A stretch of 64,000 nucleotides of DNA from Hemerocallis citrina (GCA_017893485.1 CM030362.1:264907073-264971072), one strand, 5' to 3'. Shown: positions 33,480 to 45,896, numbered from the stretch's first letter. Notes: generated from the sequence alone by a model not told the origin. Made by a program: numbers and translations.

Positions 33480-34690
33480 AGGGGGAAAATCTTGGAGTTC
33501 CTCTCAGAATTTGAGGAGGAGAACAACTAGAAAGTTGTAGTAGACGTTCTCTCCTTTCCGAATAGACCTCTCGGGTTAAATTCCGACAAGAGACGCAAAA
33601 GTTATGACCATTACAAAAACAACAACTAGCGGTTCGGCTGAAAGTTGCTGTTTTGGTTGCTTGATACTTTTGAGCCTTTTACTGGATGAATCTAAGGTTC
33701 GGACCAAGTAGGGAGTTGTAGTAGAGATTCTCCCCTTTCCGAATTGACCTCTCGGGTTAAATTCCGATAAGCGGAATAGGAGTTATGGTCTTGGAAAATA
33801 CAACAACTAGCTGTTTGACAGGTTGCTTGCTATTGTGTTTGGTTATCATTTTTGAGGGTTTTATTGGTTGAATTTGAGCTTCGGACCAACTAGGGAGTTG
33901 TAGTAGAGACTCTCCCCTTTCTGAATTGACCTCTCAGGTTAAATTCTGATACGCAGAGTAGGAGTTATGCCATATGCGAAGTACAGCAACTGGCTGTCTT
34001 GACTGGAAACTTGCTGTTTTGTTTCTTTGATGTTTTAGAGTGTCTTACCTGTAGAATTTGATGTTCGAACCAACTAGAGAGTTTTAGTAGACACCTTCCC
34101 CTTTCCTGAATTGGCATCTCGGGCAAAATTCTGATAGACGGAGTAGGAGTTATGGTATTTGGAAGATGCAGCAGCCAGGTTGGACTAGAAAGTTGCTATC
34201 TTGACTTCCTTGTAGTTTTAGAGTGTCTTACCTGTTGAATTGGAGGTTTGGACCAACTAGAAAGTTGTAGTAGACATTCTCACCTTTACGAATTGCCCTC
34301 TTGGATTAAATTCTGATAAGTGGAACAAAAGTTATAGGCTTTCAAAGTTTCAGCTTTCCCTTGTTAAATCTGTTGTTTTCTTACCGTTTGCGTGTGTTCG
34401 ACGGGTAGGAACTTGGAATTCCCTCTGAAATCTGAGAAAGTTGTCAACTAGGAAGTTTTAGTAGATGTTCCCACCTTTTCAAATTGTCCAGTTTCGTTAG
34501 ATTCCGACAAGTAGAGCAAAAGTTACAAGCTACAGAAGTTTCTGCTTTTTATTGAAAATTGGTAGTTTGGTAACAATTTGCGTATGTTCGATAGGTAGAA
34601 ATTTGGAATTCCTTACGGAACCTGAGGAAGTGGTCAACTAGAGAGTTGCAGAAAATGTTCTCACCTTTCTAAAAAGTATATTTTTATTAA
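33480..34690. repeat. Degenerate ~180-bp tandem repeats in the solo LTR
   Basis: The motif GAATTGACCTCTCGGGTTAA and variants recur near 33558, 33739, 33921, 34117 and 34288, each with AAATTCCGATAAG and a following GGAGTTATG. Spacing is about 170-195 bp, with further diverged units to 34690. Confidence 0.85.
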
Positions 34691-34879
34691 AATCCGATAA
34701 GCATAGCACTGGTTGCTTCGAGGCTGTTGGAAGGTTTTTATGTTGCTTTTGGGCTTCTCTTTGGTAGTATGTCTATTTTAGACTGTTAGAAGATTCTTCT
34801 GTTGCTTCTAATTATAGAAGATCAAGTTTTGCTAGTAAGCACGTTTGGTTGCTTCTAGGTTGATTACCTGTATGGTTGT

Positions 34880-35270
34880 TTTATGTATGGTTTTGCTCAT
34901 ACGTGGCTCAACTAGCCCGTATGTAGCGGTGGTCTCATACATAGCTTATTTGGCTCGTATGTATGTTGTTGTCTCGTACGCAGCTCGATTGGCCTGTATG
35001 TAGCCGTTGGTCTCATACGCAGCTTATTTGGCTCATATGTATGTTGTTGTCTCCTACGCGGCTCAACTGGCCCGTATGTAGCTGTGGATCTCATACGCAG
35101 CTTATTTGGCTCGCATGTATGTTGTTGTCTCATACGCGGCTCGACTGGCCCGTATGTAGCTGTTGGTCTCATACGCAGCTTATTTGGCTGGTTTGTATAT
35201 TGTTGTCTCATACGTAGTCTGCCTGGCTCATATGTAGTTGTTAGTTTCATATGTAGCTTATTGGCTCGTA
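34880..35270. repeat. ~79-bp tandem repeats in the solo LTR
   Basis: GGTCTCATACGCAGCTTATT recurs near 34932, 35011, 35090 and 35168 (period 78-79 bp). Each unit is two related halves (TTGGCTCGTATGTATGTTG and TGGCCCGTATGTAGCTGTTG). Apparent ORFs here are translations of the repeat. Confidence 0.9.
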
Positions 35271-36800
35271 TGTGTTATGTTTACTCGTATGTAGCTTATT
35301 AGATAGTACGCTGTTTTGTTATGCTCGTCTAAGGCGATATTATTGCCCTAGGGCTATCGACCATCAAGATGTGTGTTTACCTTACTCCTAAGGGACTGTG
35401 GACAAGTCACTCCTTGTGTACCGTCAGATCTTAACCGGTGTAGATTGATTGCGGACCGGAACGTAGACGAAATCCAAGTTTAGGGTAGTAGCATGCGAAT
35501 ACATTCGTATTGCCGGGGTCTTGAATCGATAGGCCATGAACCAGATCCTTAGGGATTCTGGTAAGTCTAGGTTGAGCAGCCTAGTGGAGTTATCTTGCGA
35601 AGTCTAACTTAAGACCTAGCATGGTGTGCTAATACTGTTGTCATCCCTAGGATTGTTCAGGGTTCGTGACATCGTTAGGATAGTAACTTATAGTTATTAC
35701 TACTTAACCATTACTTATTATCATTTTCGCCGAAGGGAAAGAGTTGGTGTTAAGGGTGATACCTTATGATCCGACCTATCCTATAGGCCGGCACTAGGCG
35801 ATGTTATTGGATTGTACCCTTCTTGTCAAAGAGATACGATTTGTGCCTTCTCACGAGTTGGGAGCACGGGATCCGTATCTCGTCTATTAATTTCTGAAGT
35901 GCCTTGATAAGCGGAAGCGATTCCTGTCGGAGCTAGGGGGATGAACCCCCCGAAACTCCGTCTTGTCTTGTATCTAAGGGAGAGAAGCCATAGACTACGG
36001 TCTGGCTAGGGGGCGACAGGGGATGCTTCGAGCTAACCTCCGTCCGCAGAAACTCCAAGGATTCGTCAGATATTTGAGTGGGGTCCGGTGCGACCGGGCA
36101 GTAGTGGAAAATGGGGACACCACTATATGACTGCGAATGGCGGGATTAGACCATTTCAGAGCAACCTCATCAGTCATGTCTAATCTTCATAAACAAGTCG
36201 AGTACAATAGTAGAATTCATGGCGCGGGTTCAAATCCCTATATATAAAGAAACGACTCGATATGGTGCGTATGTAGTATGGGTTGCATACTGTCCCAGAG
36301 TCTTGCTTGCATTAGAATAAGAGCATCCTTGCATTAGTAGTCTTGTATTAGAGTCTAAGTCATAATATACACTGACACATCATATATATATACACATTTC
36401 TCTTTTCATCCATCTGTTTACTATAGTTGAGATTCGCTGCTTGTTATCAGCCTTAAAGCGTCAGTATATGTACTGACATCTCCACTTCAATAAGTACTGG
36501 ATTGTAGAAGTACAGGTACAGGTTTCAGGAGGACTCACAACAAGAGATCAAGGAGTCGACTTCATTTAAGTTTCCGCTGTAATATTGTTGTAATTTATGT
36601 TGATTACTATTTGTAATAATTATTAAATTATTTATTTGTTGGAAAGCATCCAAGTGAAATACCAAGTGTTGTTCTTTATTCATTGTACTCTGATACAATT
36701 TGTTGAAAGTTGTAACACTTGGGATCATAAAGGTATTATTGTAACACTGTTATAATGTATTGCAATTTGTAACATTCGGACTTGTTATACATTTGTGTTG

Positions 36801-36806
36801 AATAAA
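36801..36806 (+). terminator. Polyadenylation signal of the solo LTR
   Basis: AATAAA about 100 bp before the CA end, in the position expected at the R/U5 side of an LTR. Confidence 0.5.
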
Positions 36807-36911
36807 AAGTTTTAAATTTTTCTGTTTTTCTGTGTATTGTGGCTAATTGAAGAAAAAAATCTGGCTATGTCACGGTTTCCCAGTTACCAAAAATTGGGGC
36901 GTTACATAAAG

Positions 36912-37202
36912 CATTTCACCTGGCTCGGGCTTGCATAGGAGCGGAAGATTGGTGAGGTATGCTTTGAGTTGTTCGAAGGCGATTTGTTGTTCTTCCCCCC
37001 ACTCGAAACCTTTCTCTCCTCGTAGGACTTTGAAAAATGGTAGAAATTTCTCTCTTGACATAGAGAGGAATCGGCCGATAGCGACCAAGATGTCGGTGAG
37101 TTTTTGCAATTCCTTGACCGTGGTTAGGGTAGACATATTGCGAATTGCATGGATCTTCTCTCGATTGGCTGCAATTCCCCTTTGCCTAACCATGAGGACC
37201 AA
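36912..37202 (-). pseudogene. RLG-3 pol: RT tether and first RNase H, N-terminal half
   Basis: Reads ELQKLTDILVAIGRFLSMSR, RGEKGFEWGEEQQIAFEQLK and LCKPEPGEMLYV, matching RLG-1 9681-9440. The reading continues at 32066 on the other side of the solo LTR. Confidence 0.88.
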
Positions 37203-37830
37203 GAATTTACCCGAGGATACTCCGAAGGCTCATTTTGAATGGTTCAATCGCATGTTATGCTTGCATAATTCTTCAAATGCTTCTTGGAGATCTGTGACAT
37301 GGTCTTATTTTTGGAGACTTTTGACTAACATATCATCCACGTACACATCCATGTTATTGCCGATCTGACTTTTGAAGACCTTATTTTCCAGACGTTGATA
37401 AGTAGTGTTGGTATTTTTTAGGCCAAAAGGCATGACTAGATAACAGTATAAACCTTGATCTGTGATGAAGGACGTCTTGGGATATCAGGTGGGAACATTT
37501 GGATTTTATTATACCCAGAGAATGCATCCGTGAAGGTTAGGAGCTCATGCCCCGACATGGCATCGATCAGTGCGTCTATATTTGGGAGAGGGAACCGATC
37601 TTTTGGGCATGCCTTATTGAGTTCTATAAAGTCCATGCACATTCTCCATTTACGTTAGCTTTATGAACCATCACCACATTTGCTAACCACTCTGGGTAGT
37701 TAACTTCTTGGATGAAGTGTGCGGCTAGGAGTTTGTCGACTTCTTCTTTAAGTACTTGTAGTTTCTCTGGAGAAAATTTGCGGTGTCATTGATGGACGGG
37801 CTTGGCATCCGGACTCACACTAAGGTGGTG
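37203..37830 (-). pseudogene. RLG-3 pol: reverse transcriptase
   Basis: Fragments on minus include MCMDFIELNKACPKDRFPLP, HELLTFTDAFSGYNKIQMFP (37642-37436) and, further on, a degenerate catalytic region around 37330. Frames are shifted at 37480 and near 37280; stops are common. Order and spacing match RLG-1. Confidence 0.85.
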
Positions 37831-38559
37831 CATGATTAGGTCTCCAGAGATTCCTGGCATTTCGACTACGGTCTAGGCAAATAAGTCTTGATTCCCTCTT
37901 ATGCAGGCAATAAGACGCTCTTTGAGTTGGAGAGGAAGGGTCTTGCTGACACGAAAACTCTTGGTCTGATCCTTCTTGAGAGAAGGGGATCTCTTCCAAC
38001 TCATCCACAGACTTTGAGTTTATGTGACTTCTTTCTGGAGGTAGTTCATGGCATCGAGCGGAAGAACTGAGGCCCCAATTGTGGTAGTGTAGCAAGCTCA
38101 CACCACCTCTTGGTTTCCCGCAACTTGGCCTACGCCTGCTGTTGTAGGAAACTTTATCTTCATGTGAAACACGGAGGCAACTACGTGGAAAGCTGCTAGG
38201 CCTGGGTGACCAAATATAGCATTGTACGTGGCTTTGATGTTGACTACCATGAAGTCTAATGCCTCTATTCTAGTTATGGGGGATTCAACTGCTGTCACGT
38301 CGAGTGTGATGATTCCTTCAAACTGAACAAGTGCACCTGAGAAGCCGCGGAGTGTATAGCCGGCTGGCTTGAGCCGGTCCCAGGGGAGATTGAAAGCATC
38401 AAATGTAGCCATGAAGAGGATGTTGACAGAGCTGTCTTTATCTACATGGATGTGCCACACCTCATGGTTGGCCATGTACAAGTTTATAACCAGTGCGTCG
38501 CAATGAGATATTTTGACACCCTCTAGATCTTTATCTGAGAATGACAGTGGGATGCCCAA
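37831..38559 (-). pseudogene. RLG-3 protease region
   Basis: The open frame 38559-38098 gives MGIPLSFSDKDLEGVKISHC, a protease motif position reading HVDKDSSVNILFMATF (DKD in place of the D-T/S-G triad) and YNAIFGHPGLAAFHV. It aligns end to end with RLG-1 protease. The altered active site means it could not cut. Confidence 0.85.
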
Positions 38560-40279
38560 ACTCTTTGCATGTGGGATATTGTGTACCGAGTTGACTTCCC
38601 TTACGAAGGCTTTGCGGGTTGGAATCTCCCCCTATTGGACCTCCATGAATGGAGTGTAGAATGGTCATGTGTTCTGAGTCTTGGGATTCAGCTTATTAGC
38701 CCCTTGGGCCGGAGGGGTTTCAGAATTATTATCTTTCTGAACGAATTAGGAGAGGTAGCCTCGATGAGTCAAACCTTCAAGTTCTTCTTTGAGGGCTCGG
38801 TAGTTGTCGGTGGTGTGTCCATGGTTCTATGAAACCCGCACCATTTGTTCAGATTTCTTCTTTTGGTCGTTGTCATTTTGGGAGGAGGACAGACTATTCC
38901 ATTTTTTTCAGCTGCCATGAGGATGGTAGACACACTAGTATATTCAGGAAAGTGAACTTGTCGAAGCATGGTCTTGGAGGAGCACGACGTTGACATATGC
39001 CGTCTTTCTTAAAATTTTTGGGTCCTTCCTCGTTTGTATTCTTTCGTTTGATCCCTGAATGTGACTCTTTCTTACCTTGAGGATAGAGAGCTTCATCGGC
39101 CCTGATGTACTTGTCGCTTCTCTCCAGAGCTCAGTGAAATCTCTGGGTGTCTTCTTTGTAAGGGAGGCTTTCAATTCTTTGTGAGTGATGTTGTGACGGA
39201 AAGCGGCAGCCTCACTGAAGAATCTAGGGAAGAGATAGACCTTGCTTCGGTTGTGAAGCAGTTGACAAAATCTTTCAGCAGTTCTCCGTCCTTTTGTTTC
39301 AAGTTCCATAAGGAAGGACTTGTTTTTTTCAGCCTTGCGGCTAGTAACGAAGTGCACTATGAAAAGCTCCTCGAGCTGGTCAAAGGAGAATATTGACTCT
39401 GGAGTAAAGTGAGATTACCATTCCTTTGCCGATCCTTTCAAAATTACGGGGAATGTTCGGCACATGAGCGCATCGGTGGCATTGTAAACCATCATGAGAG
39501 TTTTGAAACTTTCAGTATGGTCAGTCGAGTCTGATTCACCATCGTATGACTCGAATTGAGGAGCTTTGAAGTTCTTCAGAATGGGTGCATCAATGATGGA
39601 TTTGCTGAAAGGAGGTCGACTTGGGCGGTAAGCCCTACTAGAGCAGTTCTCATCATTCTTTGTTTGTTCCTGGCGATCTACTACTTCTTGAATGCAGCGA
39701 AGGACTTGGTCGTCCTTCGCCTTGGATCTAATTGAGTCGCTGGATTCTTCTCTTGATGGAGTAGAGTGGCTGCTCCATGAGCGTCAATCCTGTTCATGAG
39801 TTCCCCGTATAGCTTGGAGGATGTCGTGCATGAAGTTTTCTAATTCAGCCCTAGTGACTGGGACATCTTACTCTTTGTTTCTCTCAAGATGCTTTTGACT
39901 CCCATGAGTCGGGCTTCTTTCTGCAGTGTGCCCCCTATGAGAGGAGTATCTTGATCTCGGCCGTCGGGAGAGTTGCCTCTCTGATTCACTTTACATTCTG
40001 AGCGGGAGGCCGCGGTCCGGGTATGCCTCTCATCCAAAAGGATCCAAAGATTGGTCGCTTGTTGTCTGGCATTGATAATTTGGCAGAGATTACTTGACAC
40101 CCAGAGACCTCGCAAGGCCATTGAGTTGCTGGAAGGATTATGGACTGTGATATGGTCGTGCAGAGGGCATTGTTCATGATGGCTTTGTAGGGAGCCCTCC
40201 AGTGCCCCTCCATTGACAGGAGCTTGAGTAGGCTGTTGGGGCGAATTTGGCTGTTGAGGAGGAGTTGCGTCCTCCAAGG
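38560..40279 (-). pseudogene. RLG-3 gag, main part
   Basis: On minus from the right: NGGALEGSLQSHHEQCPLHD (N-terminal Pro/Gln region), a capsid part with a FVTSRKAEKNKSFLMELETK block and AAAFRHNITHKELKASLTKK (39357-38944), and NKWCGFHRTMDTPPTTTE, the zinc-binding CxxH motif seen in RLG-1. Multiple frameshifts. The first ~26 codons are on the other side of the solo LTR (44031-44110): reading across the insertion gives a continuous frame starting MPQRLRGRAATS, with one in-frame TAA. Confidence 0.85.
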
Positions 40280-40284
40280 GAGTA
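40280..40284. repeat. TSD GAGTA of solo LTR 40285-44025
   Basis: GAGTA precedes TGTCCTCC and is repeated at 44026-44030 after GGAGTTACA. Confidence 0.9.
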
Positions 40285-43200
40285 TGTCCTCCAAGAATAC
40301 GGAATACGGATATGTGACTAAGCCCAGCGAATGATTTTCATCATCCATAAGCTGTCATGATCTTTACAATATTTCACAAGAATAATCAGAGTCGGAAGCA
40401 AGAGAAGTCAACCAATCATGCATATATGAATCAAAATACCAACAGGTTTACTTGAAACAAAATATATATATTAATCTCAAATAAACCAGATCTGAACAAG
40501 TAAATAATTCTGGGTCCCATTGCCCAAATACAAATAAATCCAAGTAATCAAGTATAATTGTTCAAATAAGCAACAAGAAAAATATATAGATATAGCAAAA
40601 TCTCCAGCAACTAGAATCTCATATCACCTACACCATCTGGCACATGATCTCCATAATTTGAAATTTAATAAATTACAGGAGAGGAAAAGAAAACACAATG
40701 CCCGTCAATGCAAGTTATGGGCTGCTTGTAGTGCAGGCACAAGTACATGGGAAAGATAAACAAATAGCATGATAACAAAACAGGATAATTAACATGAATT
40801 AGGAATAAAATCAAGTAACATGATATGCTAATAGGTACAGGTAACATATATCAAATGCCAAACAAGCAGGTAAACAGGTACATAGATGAACAGGTATACA
40901 TGTAACATGTATCAGGCAAGCATGTAATAGGTATCATGTAACATGTATTATGTCATGTCAAGTCGAGTCTCGTGTTTATTACTATCTAAGTAGCACTTCA
41001 TGCATCCATCCTTTTACCACATGGTTGCTACATTCAAACAAGCTTGCGTTTAGATTTCGTAGGGAATTCTATAGGTCATGTACTCGGGTATTCACAGGAT
41101 CATAAAACTTGGTCGGTAAACTTGATCGGTAACAGGAAATTAACTTGTTCGGTAACTTGATCGGTAACTTGGTCGGTAAACTTGATCGGTAACATGGTCG
41201 ATAACTTGATCGGTAAACATGTCATACGGGAAACACGAGTCCCCTTCTGAATACAGGCTCCTATATTGTCCATTACTAGTTCATTCCCTTAACTCCGACT
41301 TGGTTATTTGTTATTATTATCAAACAGGCATATACGCGCACAAAACAGGACAAGAATAACATGGCATGAACAAGTAACAGGTTCAGGTTGCATGATAAAC
41401 ATGTACAGGTGAAGGACAACTCATAAAAAGGATGGGACAATGGAAATTCTAGTTTAGGACAGCAAGACAGTACTTCACCAAATCTGGGTTTCCGTTGCCA
41501 CAAACATGCAAACTTGGATCCGTAAAAGAATCTGGAAAATAGATTCCTAGTCGAATCCAGCAAATATATATAAGTCCTATGGTATTTCACAAAAAATACG
41601 ACTCAAAACAGAATTGTATCCAGAAAATGTGTTCAGCCAGAAATCAGTAGTTTGTATTCAAGAACAGGAAAACAACATGAAAACTCACAAATTAAATTCA
41701 CAAAAAATCTGGGGTATTCCCTAGTATGTTTAGTAACAGAAATAAAGTTTCATAGTTTTCCAATATAGATAGAATAGTCAAGTAAAATCAGAAAGCAACA
41801 AGATACAGGCAGTTTTGTAATTCTGGAATCATAAACACTGCAGTACGAAAACAACAATATTTCACAAAATACAAATAGAAATCCAGATCCGTCAGAAGGG
41901 TGATAAAGTACATATAGTAGGCTATAATTCATATTCACAAAGTTTTTATAGACAGCAAGTAGAATCAGGTCAAAATTAAGGTTCTTTACTGAACAGCAAG
42001 AAAATTTTGCAAGTATAGTAGTTGTTAGCAAGCATAGAATAGTTTGTAAAAGTTATCAATTAAATCCATAAAAATTAGGGGTTAATCCCCATCAAGTCTA
42101 GTTGTAACCAGCAAAATATTACATTAAAATATTATCTTTAACATCAGTAGAAAAATAAATAATCATACAGAATTCATAGAAAAAAAATTGGATCTGGAAT
42201 TTTAAATACATATGTAGTAAAATAGTCATAACTCGAAACTCATAAATCAAAACTGAGATCTGTAGAAAATCTAGAAAGTAGACATAATTCTCTACAATTC
42301 ATATTCACAAATAATTTTCAAATACTGAACTTAATAGGGTCTAAATTATTGAACAAAAATGGGGAATCGACAAAACAGAAAATATCCTTCATGCTCAAAA
42401 TCAACTAGTTCATATGAAACTCATCCAAAACATAATTAAACGTGAAATATGGCGTACTATATGTCCAAGCAACATAGTATAGGGTATTTAACACGTCTAC
42501 AACAAGTACACTACAACTAACACAACCAAGCACCCGATATCATACAAACAACATGCATGTATACATTAAGAAGTGGTCATCCCTAAGTTGTTTCATGTCA
42601 TGTGTGTAATGAGGCAACTACGGGCGGGTCAACACAATAGAGACAGGCTACAACAGGGGTTTCAAACAAGAATTATCTCTAGAACACAACTACACTACAG
42701 GCGGTATTTAGTACTTGTATTACACAAAGAAAAGAATACAAGTTACTTGCCTTATAGACGACGACGGGTACGGTGCAAAGCAAGAATAACGGGAACGGAT
42801 TTCCGGGCAACAAACTCACGAACGATCGAACACGAACCACAAACACAAAATGCACAAACCAACACACAACCCACGAACCAACACATGCACACAAAGAGAG
42901 ACGGCAGATGAGAAGACGACGACAGGAAGCACTATCGTCAAGTTGCTAGTTGCTGCTGCGAGGGGGAACACAGCACGGGGGAAGCACCGGGTAGTGCTGC
43001 TGCTGGTCGTGGCAAGGAAGAGGAGGAAGGGCAGGGCAGAGCGTCGTTGGGTGCTACAGGGGGCTTCGGGGTTGCACAGGAGGAGGACAGATTGGGTGCA
43101 GGGTTGCTGCTGGCCTCGAAAAGAGGAGGAGACCAGGGGGCTTTGCTAGCGTCGGAGGGCGGGGGATGACAGCACGACAGGGAGGAGGCTAACGCTGTCG

Positions 43201-44025
43201 GTTGGAGCGAGGCAGCACTGGGGGAGGCACAGTGCAGAGAGGCGCTGCGGCGCTACAATCGACGAGGGGAGGCACCGAGGTGGGTCTGGGTGCTGCATCG
43301 CGAGGAGGAGACGAGGGGCGGGGTGAGGCAGAGGTTCAGCATACAGGGACGACGGGGAGAGGAGAGAGGCGCAGGAGCACGGGGATACCAGGAGGCTAGG
43401 GTTGAGAGGTCGAGGACGAAGGAGGAGCGACTGATGGGTAAGGAAGAGGAATAGGGGAGAAACGGCTGTATATATATGGTTTTAGAAGATGGGTTAAATA
43501 ATTTAGGGTTTAAGTTAGGGGAGGTGACAGCTACAGGGTAGTATAGGTAAACGGGTTTAGGGGTGTTAATGAGTGCGAGTAGGATCTTAGGGAATAAAAC
43601 AGGGTATAGGTTATAGGGTTTTAATGGGCTATTGGGTTTAGGGGTTTGGGGTATTGGGTTAGGTGGATATAAGCTGGGTTACAGGGTTTAAAAATTCAAT
43701 AGAAAAATAAATTAACCAATAAAAATATAGTTAAACTTAGATAAATTTTGGGGACATTAAAAAGCAAAATTTAGTAACAATAATAATAATAGTAATAGTA
43801 ACAATAATAATAATAGAAATCAAAGTAATAATAGCAATAATAAGATTTGTATAAAAATTATAGGAAATAGTTACAAATAAAATTATTAATAAAAAAAATA
43901 GGCTTTAATGGAAGATTCAAAAATACATTTTAACAAAAAGAATCTGAAAGCGGAAAACTAATTTACAAAAATTTTAAATATAGAAAATACACAGAAAATA
44001 CGTATTTGCGAAAATAGGAGTTACA
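40285..44025 (-). mobile_element. Solo LTR, 3741 bp, inserted in RLG-3 gag
   Basis: On minus it runs from TGTAACTCCTATTTTCGC to TTGGAGGACA, with a 5-bp TSD and restoration of the gag frame when removed. It has a minus-strand TATA box (TATATATACAGCCG at 43465-43478), then a C-rich leader (about 42900-43430 on plus appears G-rich), as in LTR-D. Short repeats of TTGATCGGTAACA type lie at 41108-41222 and of ACAGGTA type at 40840-40940. The plus-strand frames at 42850-43400 are reverse readings of the leader, not genes. Confidence 0.88.
41108..41222. repeat. Short tandem repeats
   Basis: Seven or more units of (A)CTTGATCGGTAA / ACTTGGTCGGTAA, 13-17 bp each, inside the solo LTR. Confidence 0.88.
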
Positions 44026-44030
44026 GAGTA

Positions 44031-44110
44031 GCTTGATAACGAAGGGGTTACAGAAAATACGTATTTGAGGTCGCCGCTCTCCCTCTTAGTCTCTGTGGCA
44101 TCGCAGGAGA
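44031..44110 (-). pseudogene. RLG-3 gag start codon region
   Basis: The ATG at about 44100 starts MPQRLRGRAATSNTYFL, then TAA, then PLRYQAT up to the solo LTR insertion. It aligns with MPPRKLRSRGS of RLG-1, which justifies this start. Confidence 0.7.
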
Positions 44111-44161
44111 ATTTGCTATTTCTCACACCAAGTTCTGATCTATGAAGTAGATCTGTGTAGT

Positions 44162-44179
44162 TTTCCACAGTTGTCGTCA
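44162..44179 (-). other. Degenerate primer-binding site of RLG-3
   Basis: Minus strand TGACGACAACTGTGGAAA, three bases (GAT) inside the LTR. It is in the same place as, and partly matches, the RLG-1 PBS TGGCGCCGTCTGTGGGAA. Confidence 0.65.
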
Positions 44180-44182
44180 ATC

Positions 44183-44825
44183 TGTTGCTGCTTATTTTGG
44201 TGTGAGAGCAAACAGATAGTGAGTTTATATTTTGAAGGAAACTACTAAAGATCTAACATTTAATTATCACTACAAAAAGTGGTTGGATCTCCCGAGATTG
44301 AATCTGGATTGTTGAAAGAGAACCTTGAATTGAATTAGACGTTTGCTGAGCGGCCGATGGACTTGCAAAAAGCCTGAAACACCGGGGGTGGCCCCGGTAA
44401 CAGATCCTCCAATGCTAAAGTCAGAACCAGAGAGAGAAAGAGAGTTTGAGAGAGAAATTGCTGATTACCTTCTGACTGAGGAGTGGGGGAGAGTATTTAT
44501 AGGCTAGAGAAACCGTTTAGGAGATTGATATGAACCGATTAGATTGATATGAATCCCTTATCTCTTGTTAATTCTCCCCCTTAAGAGATAAGACTCTCTT
44601 GTCTGGGGATAAGAGATTTGACTTACATCCCTCATGGGCTGGGTGTCTCTCCTAGTGGGCATAGTCGCTTTTAATGAGCTTGAGTGCAGCTCATGTCCTG
44701 TAGATGAGCCTGAAGAAGGCCCATACCTGTTAAAGATGATCGTTATGGTTAATCTGCCTGTAGAAACTTTAGGATATGTTCTGGAATCGTATGGCCATGA
44801 TTTGATGTGATTTTTACCATTATCA
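44183..44825 (-). repeat. 5' LTR of RLG-3
   Basis: 643 bp with TG and CA ends. It shares TGTTGCTGCT, GCAAACAGATAG and the CCCCGGTAACAGATCCTCC-type block with RLG-1 LTRs, and a minus TATA (44494-44501). The partner LTR is absent. Confidence 0.85.
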
Positions 44826-45261
44826 GTTGAGTCCAACGAATACACCTTTCTCATATATATTATGTACGTATGTATTTTTTTATTAGCCTTTCTCGTATTA
44901 TATTTAAAATGTTGAATTTTACATATTTGATGAATTTGCGACCGTGTAAGGAATATTTTTTTGTTGAGTAAGAGATTAGTTTCTACCACAATAAGAATGC
45001 ATCAGTACAAATGTACATACTTCTCTCCTCGAATGTCTATTATGTGCCCATCCATCTCACCAGTTTATTTTCTACGTAGAGAAGGTCTGTTTGGCACTCT
45101 TAAAAGAAGGATTTGCTTTTTTCATAACATGATATCAGCGTACATTCACTATCTTTTGTATCTCCAGCTCTGAAAATGAGACAGTTAATCCATATGGATA
45201 AATCATTTGATTAAAGTAAGCTTTCATAGTTTCATGTATATTTATCTCCTCGAGACATTCC
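44826..45261. other. Spacer between RLG-3 and RLX-4, no gene
   Basis: AT-rich single-copy-looking sequence. It should be the other flank of the RLG-3 insertion, but no exon-like continuation of the bZIP fragment was seen. Confidence 0.4.
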
Positions 45262-45893
45262 TGATATGGGTAAAATCAGAACCACTAGATCTCGGCACGC
45301 ATCTCAAAGCTTCTCAAGGGCAAAATGATATTTTCATTGCAGCTGCAAGTCTACAAGAAGAGCTTGGGCCATCTCCAAACCCATCAAGCTCACCCATAAT
45401 TAAGGCATACTTGCAGCCTAGGAAATAAGGATTTCCAGCTAATTATGGATGTCAGTCAAATTACTCATCTAAAACATAATTATTAACTAATTTTATCCCA
45501 TCACCATCGGAATCTGGAGTTTAAACCCAAAACATACAGTTTTAAGTCTATCTTTTGTAACTAACTCCTAGCGTATAAATACCCTCCGCCCTCATTCAGT
45601 TAAAGGCATTCAATACTTCTCCTCTAAAACTTAAATCACCTTTATGAGTTACTGACTTGAGCGTCGGATGGTCTTTCTCCGGGGACAACACCAGTGTTTA
45701 GACTTTATGCAGATTCACCGGACGTTTTTCAGCAGTCCAAATCCAAGTCCAGACATTCTCAACCGTTCAAATTTAGATCAAGGAGCTTTCAGCCATCAGA
45801 TTTAGATCAAGATCGACAGTACATATCTTTAGCTTTCCTTCTAAAAAAGAACTCATCATCTGGTTGCTCCCACACTAGGAAAAAGTAGCAACA
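45262..45893 (+). repeat. 5' LTR of RLX-4
   Basis: 632 bp from TGATATGGGTAAAATC to GTAGCAACA. It has TATAAATACCC at 45574-45584 and its first ~136 bp recur at 53187-53322. Confidence 0.8.
45574..45581 (+). promoter_or_regulatory. TATA box of RLX-4 LTR
   Basis: TATAAATA followed by CCCTCCGCC, the same layout as the LTR promoters of RLG-1 and RLG-3. Confidence 0.6.
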
Positions 45894-45896
45894 AAT

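Larger units (their letters stand above)
32072..36906 (+). mobile_element. Solo LTR, 4835 bp, inserted in RLG-3 RNase H
   Basis: Starts TGTAATATGCC and ends GGGGCGTTACA, with a perfect 5-bp TSD. Gypsy homology resumes on both sides exactly at the TSD. Internal marks of a plus-strand LTR: TATAAAAATA at 32771-32780 after a C-rich region, a leader with GGGTGGGGGTTTCTCACT near 33103, TTTCCGCTGT at 36569 and AATAAA at 36801. No polyprotein lies inside. The length and TGTAAC-type ends suggest a long-LTR chromovirus family (Tekay/Del type), an inference. Confidence 0.9.
30139..44825 (-). mobile_element. RLG-3: 3'-truncated Tat-like Ty3/gypsy element with two nested solo LTRs
   Basis: Minus-strand relative of RLG-1. 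In element order: 5' LTR 44183-44825, PBS, gag, protease, RT, RNase H, archaeal-type RNase H, integrase. Homology with RLG-1 stops inside the integrase C-terminus at about 30139; there is no antisense gene, tandem array or 3' LTR. Solo LTRs at 32072-36906 and 40285-44025 interrupt RNase H and gag. Excluding these two insertions (4840 and 3746 bp including one TSD each) leaves about 6.1 kb. Confidence 0.9.

Noticed and set aside
34912..35302. Repetitive peptides (SHTQLIWLVC-like) on both strands
   Set aside because: Translations of the 79-bp tandem repeat; open only because the unit lacks stops.
42850..43400. Gly/Arg-rich plus-strand reading frames
   Set aside because: They are reverse-strand readings of the C-rich leader of the minus-strand solo LTR; low complexity, no domain.
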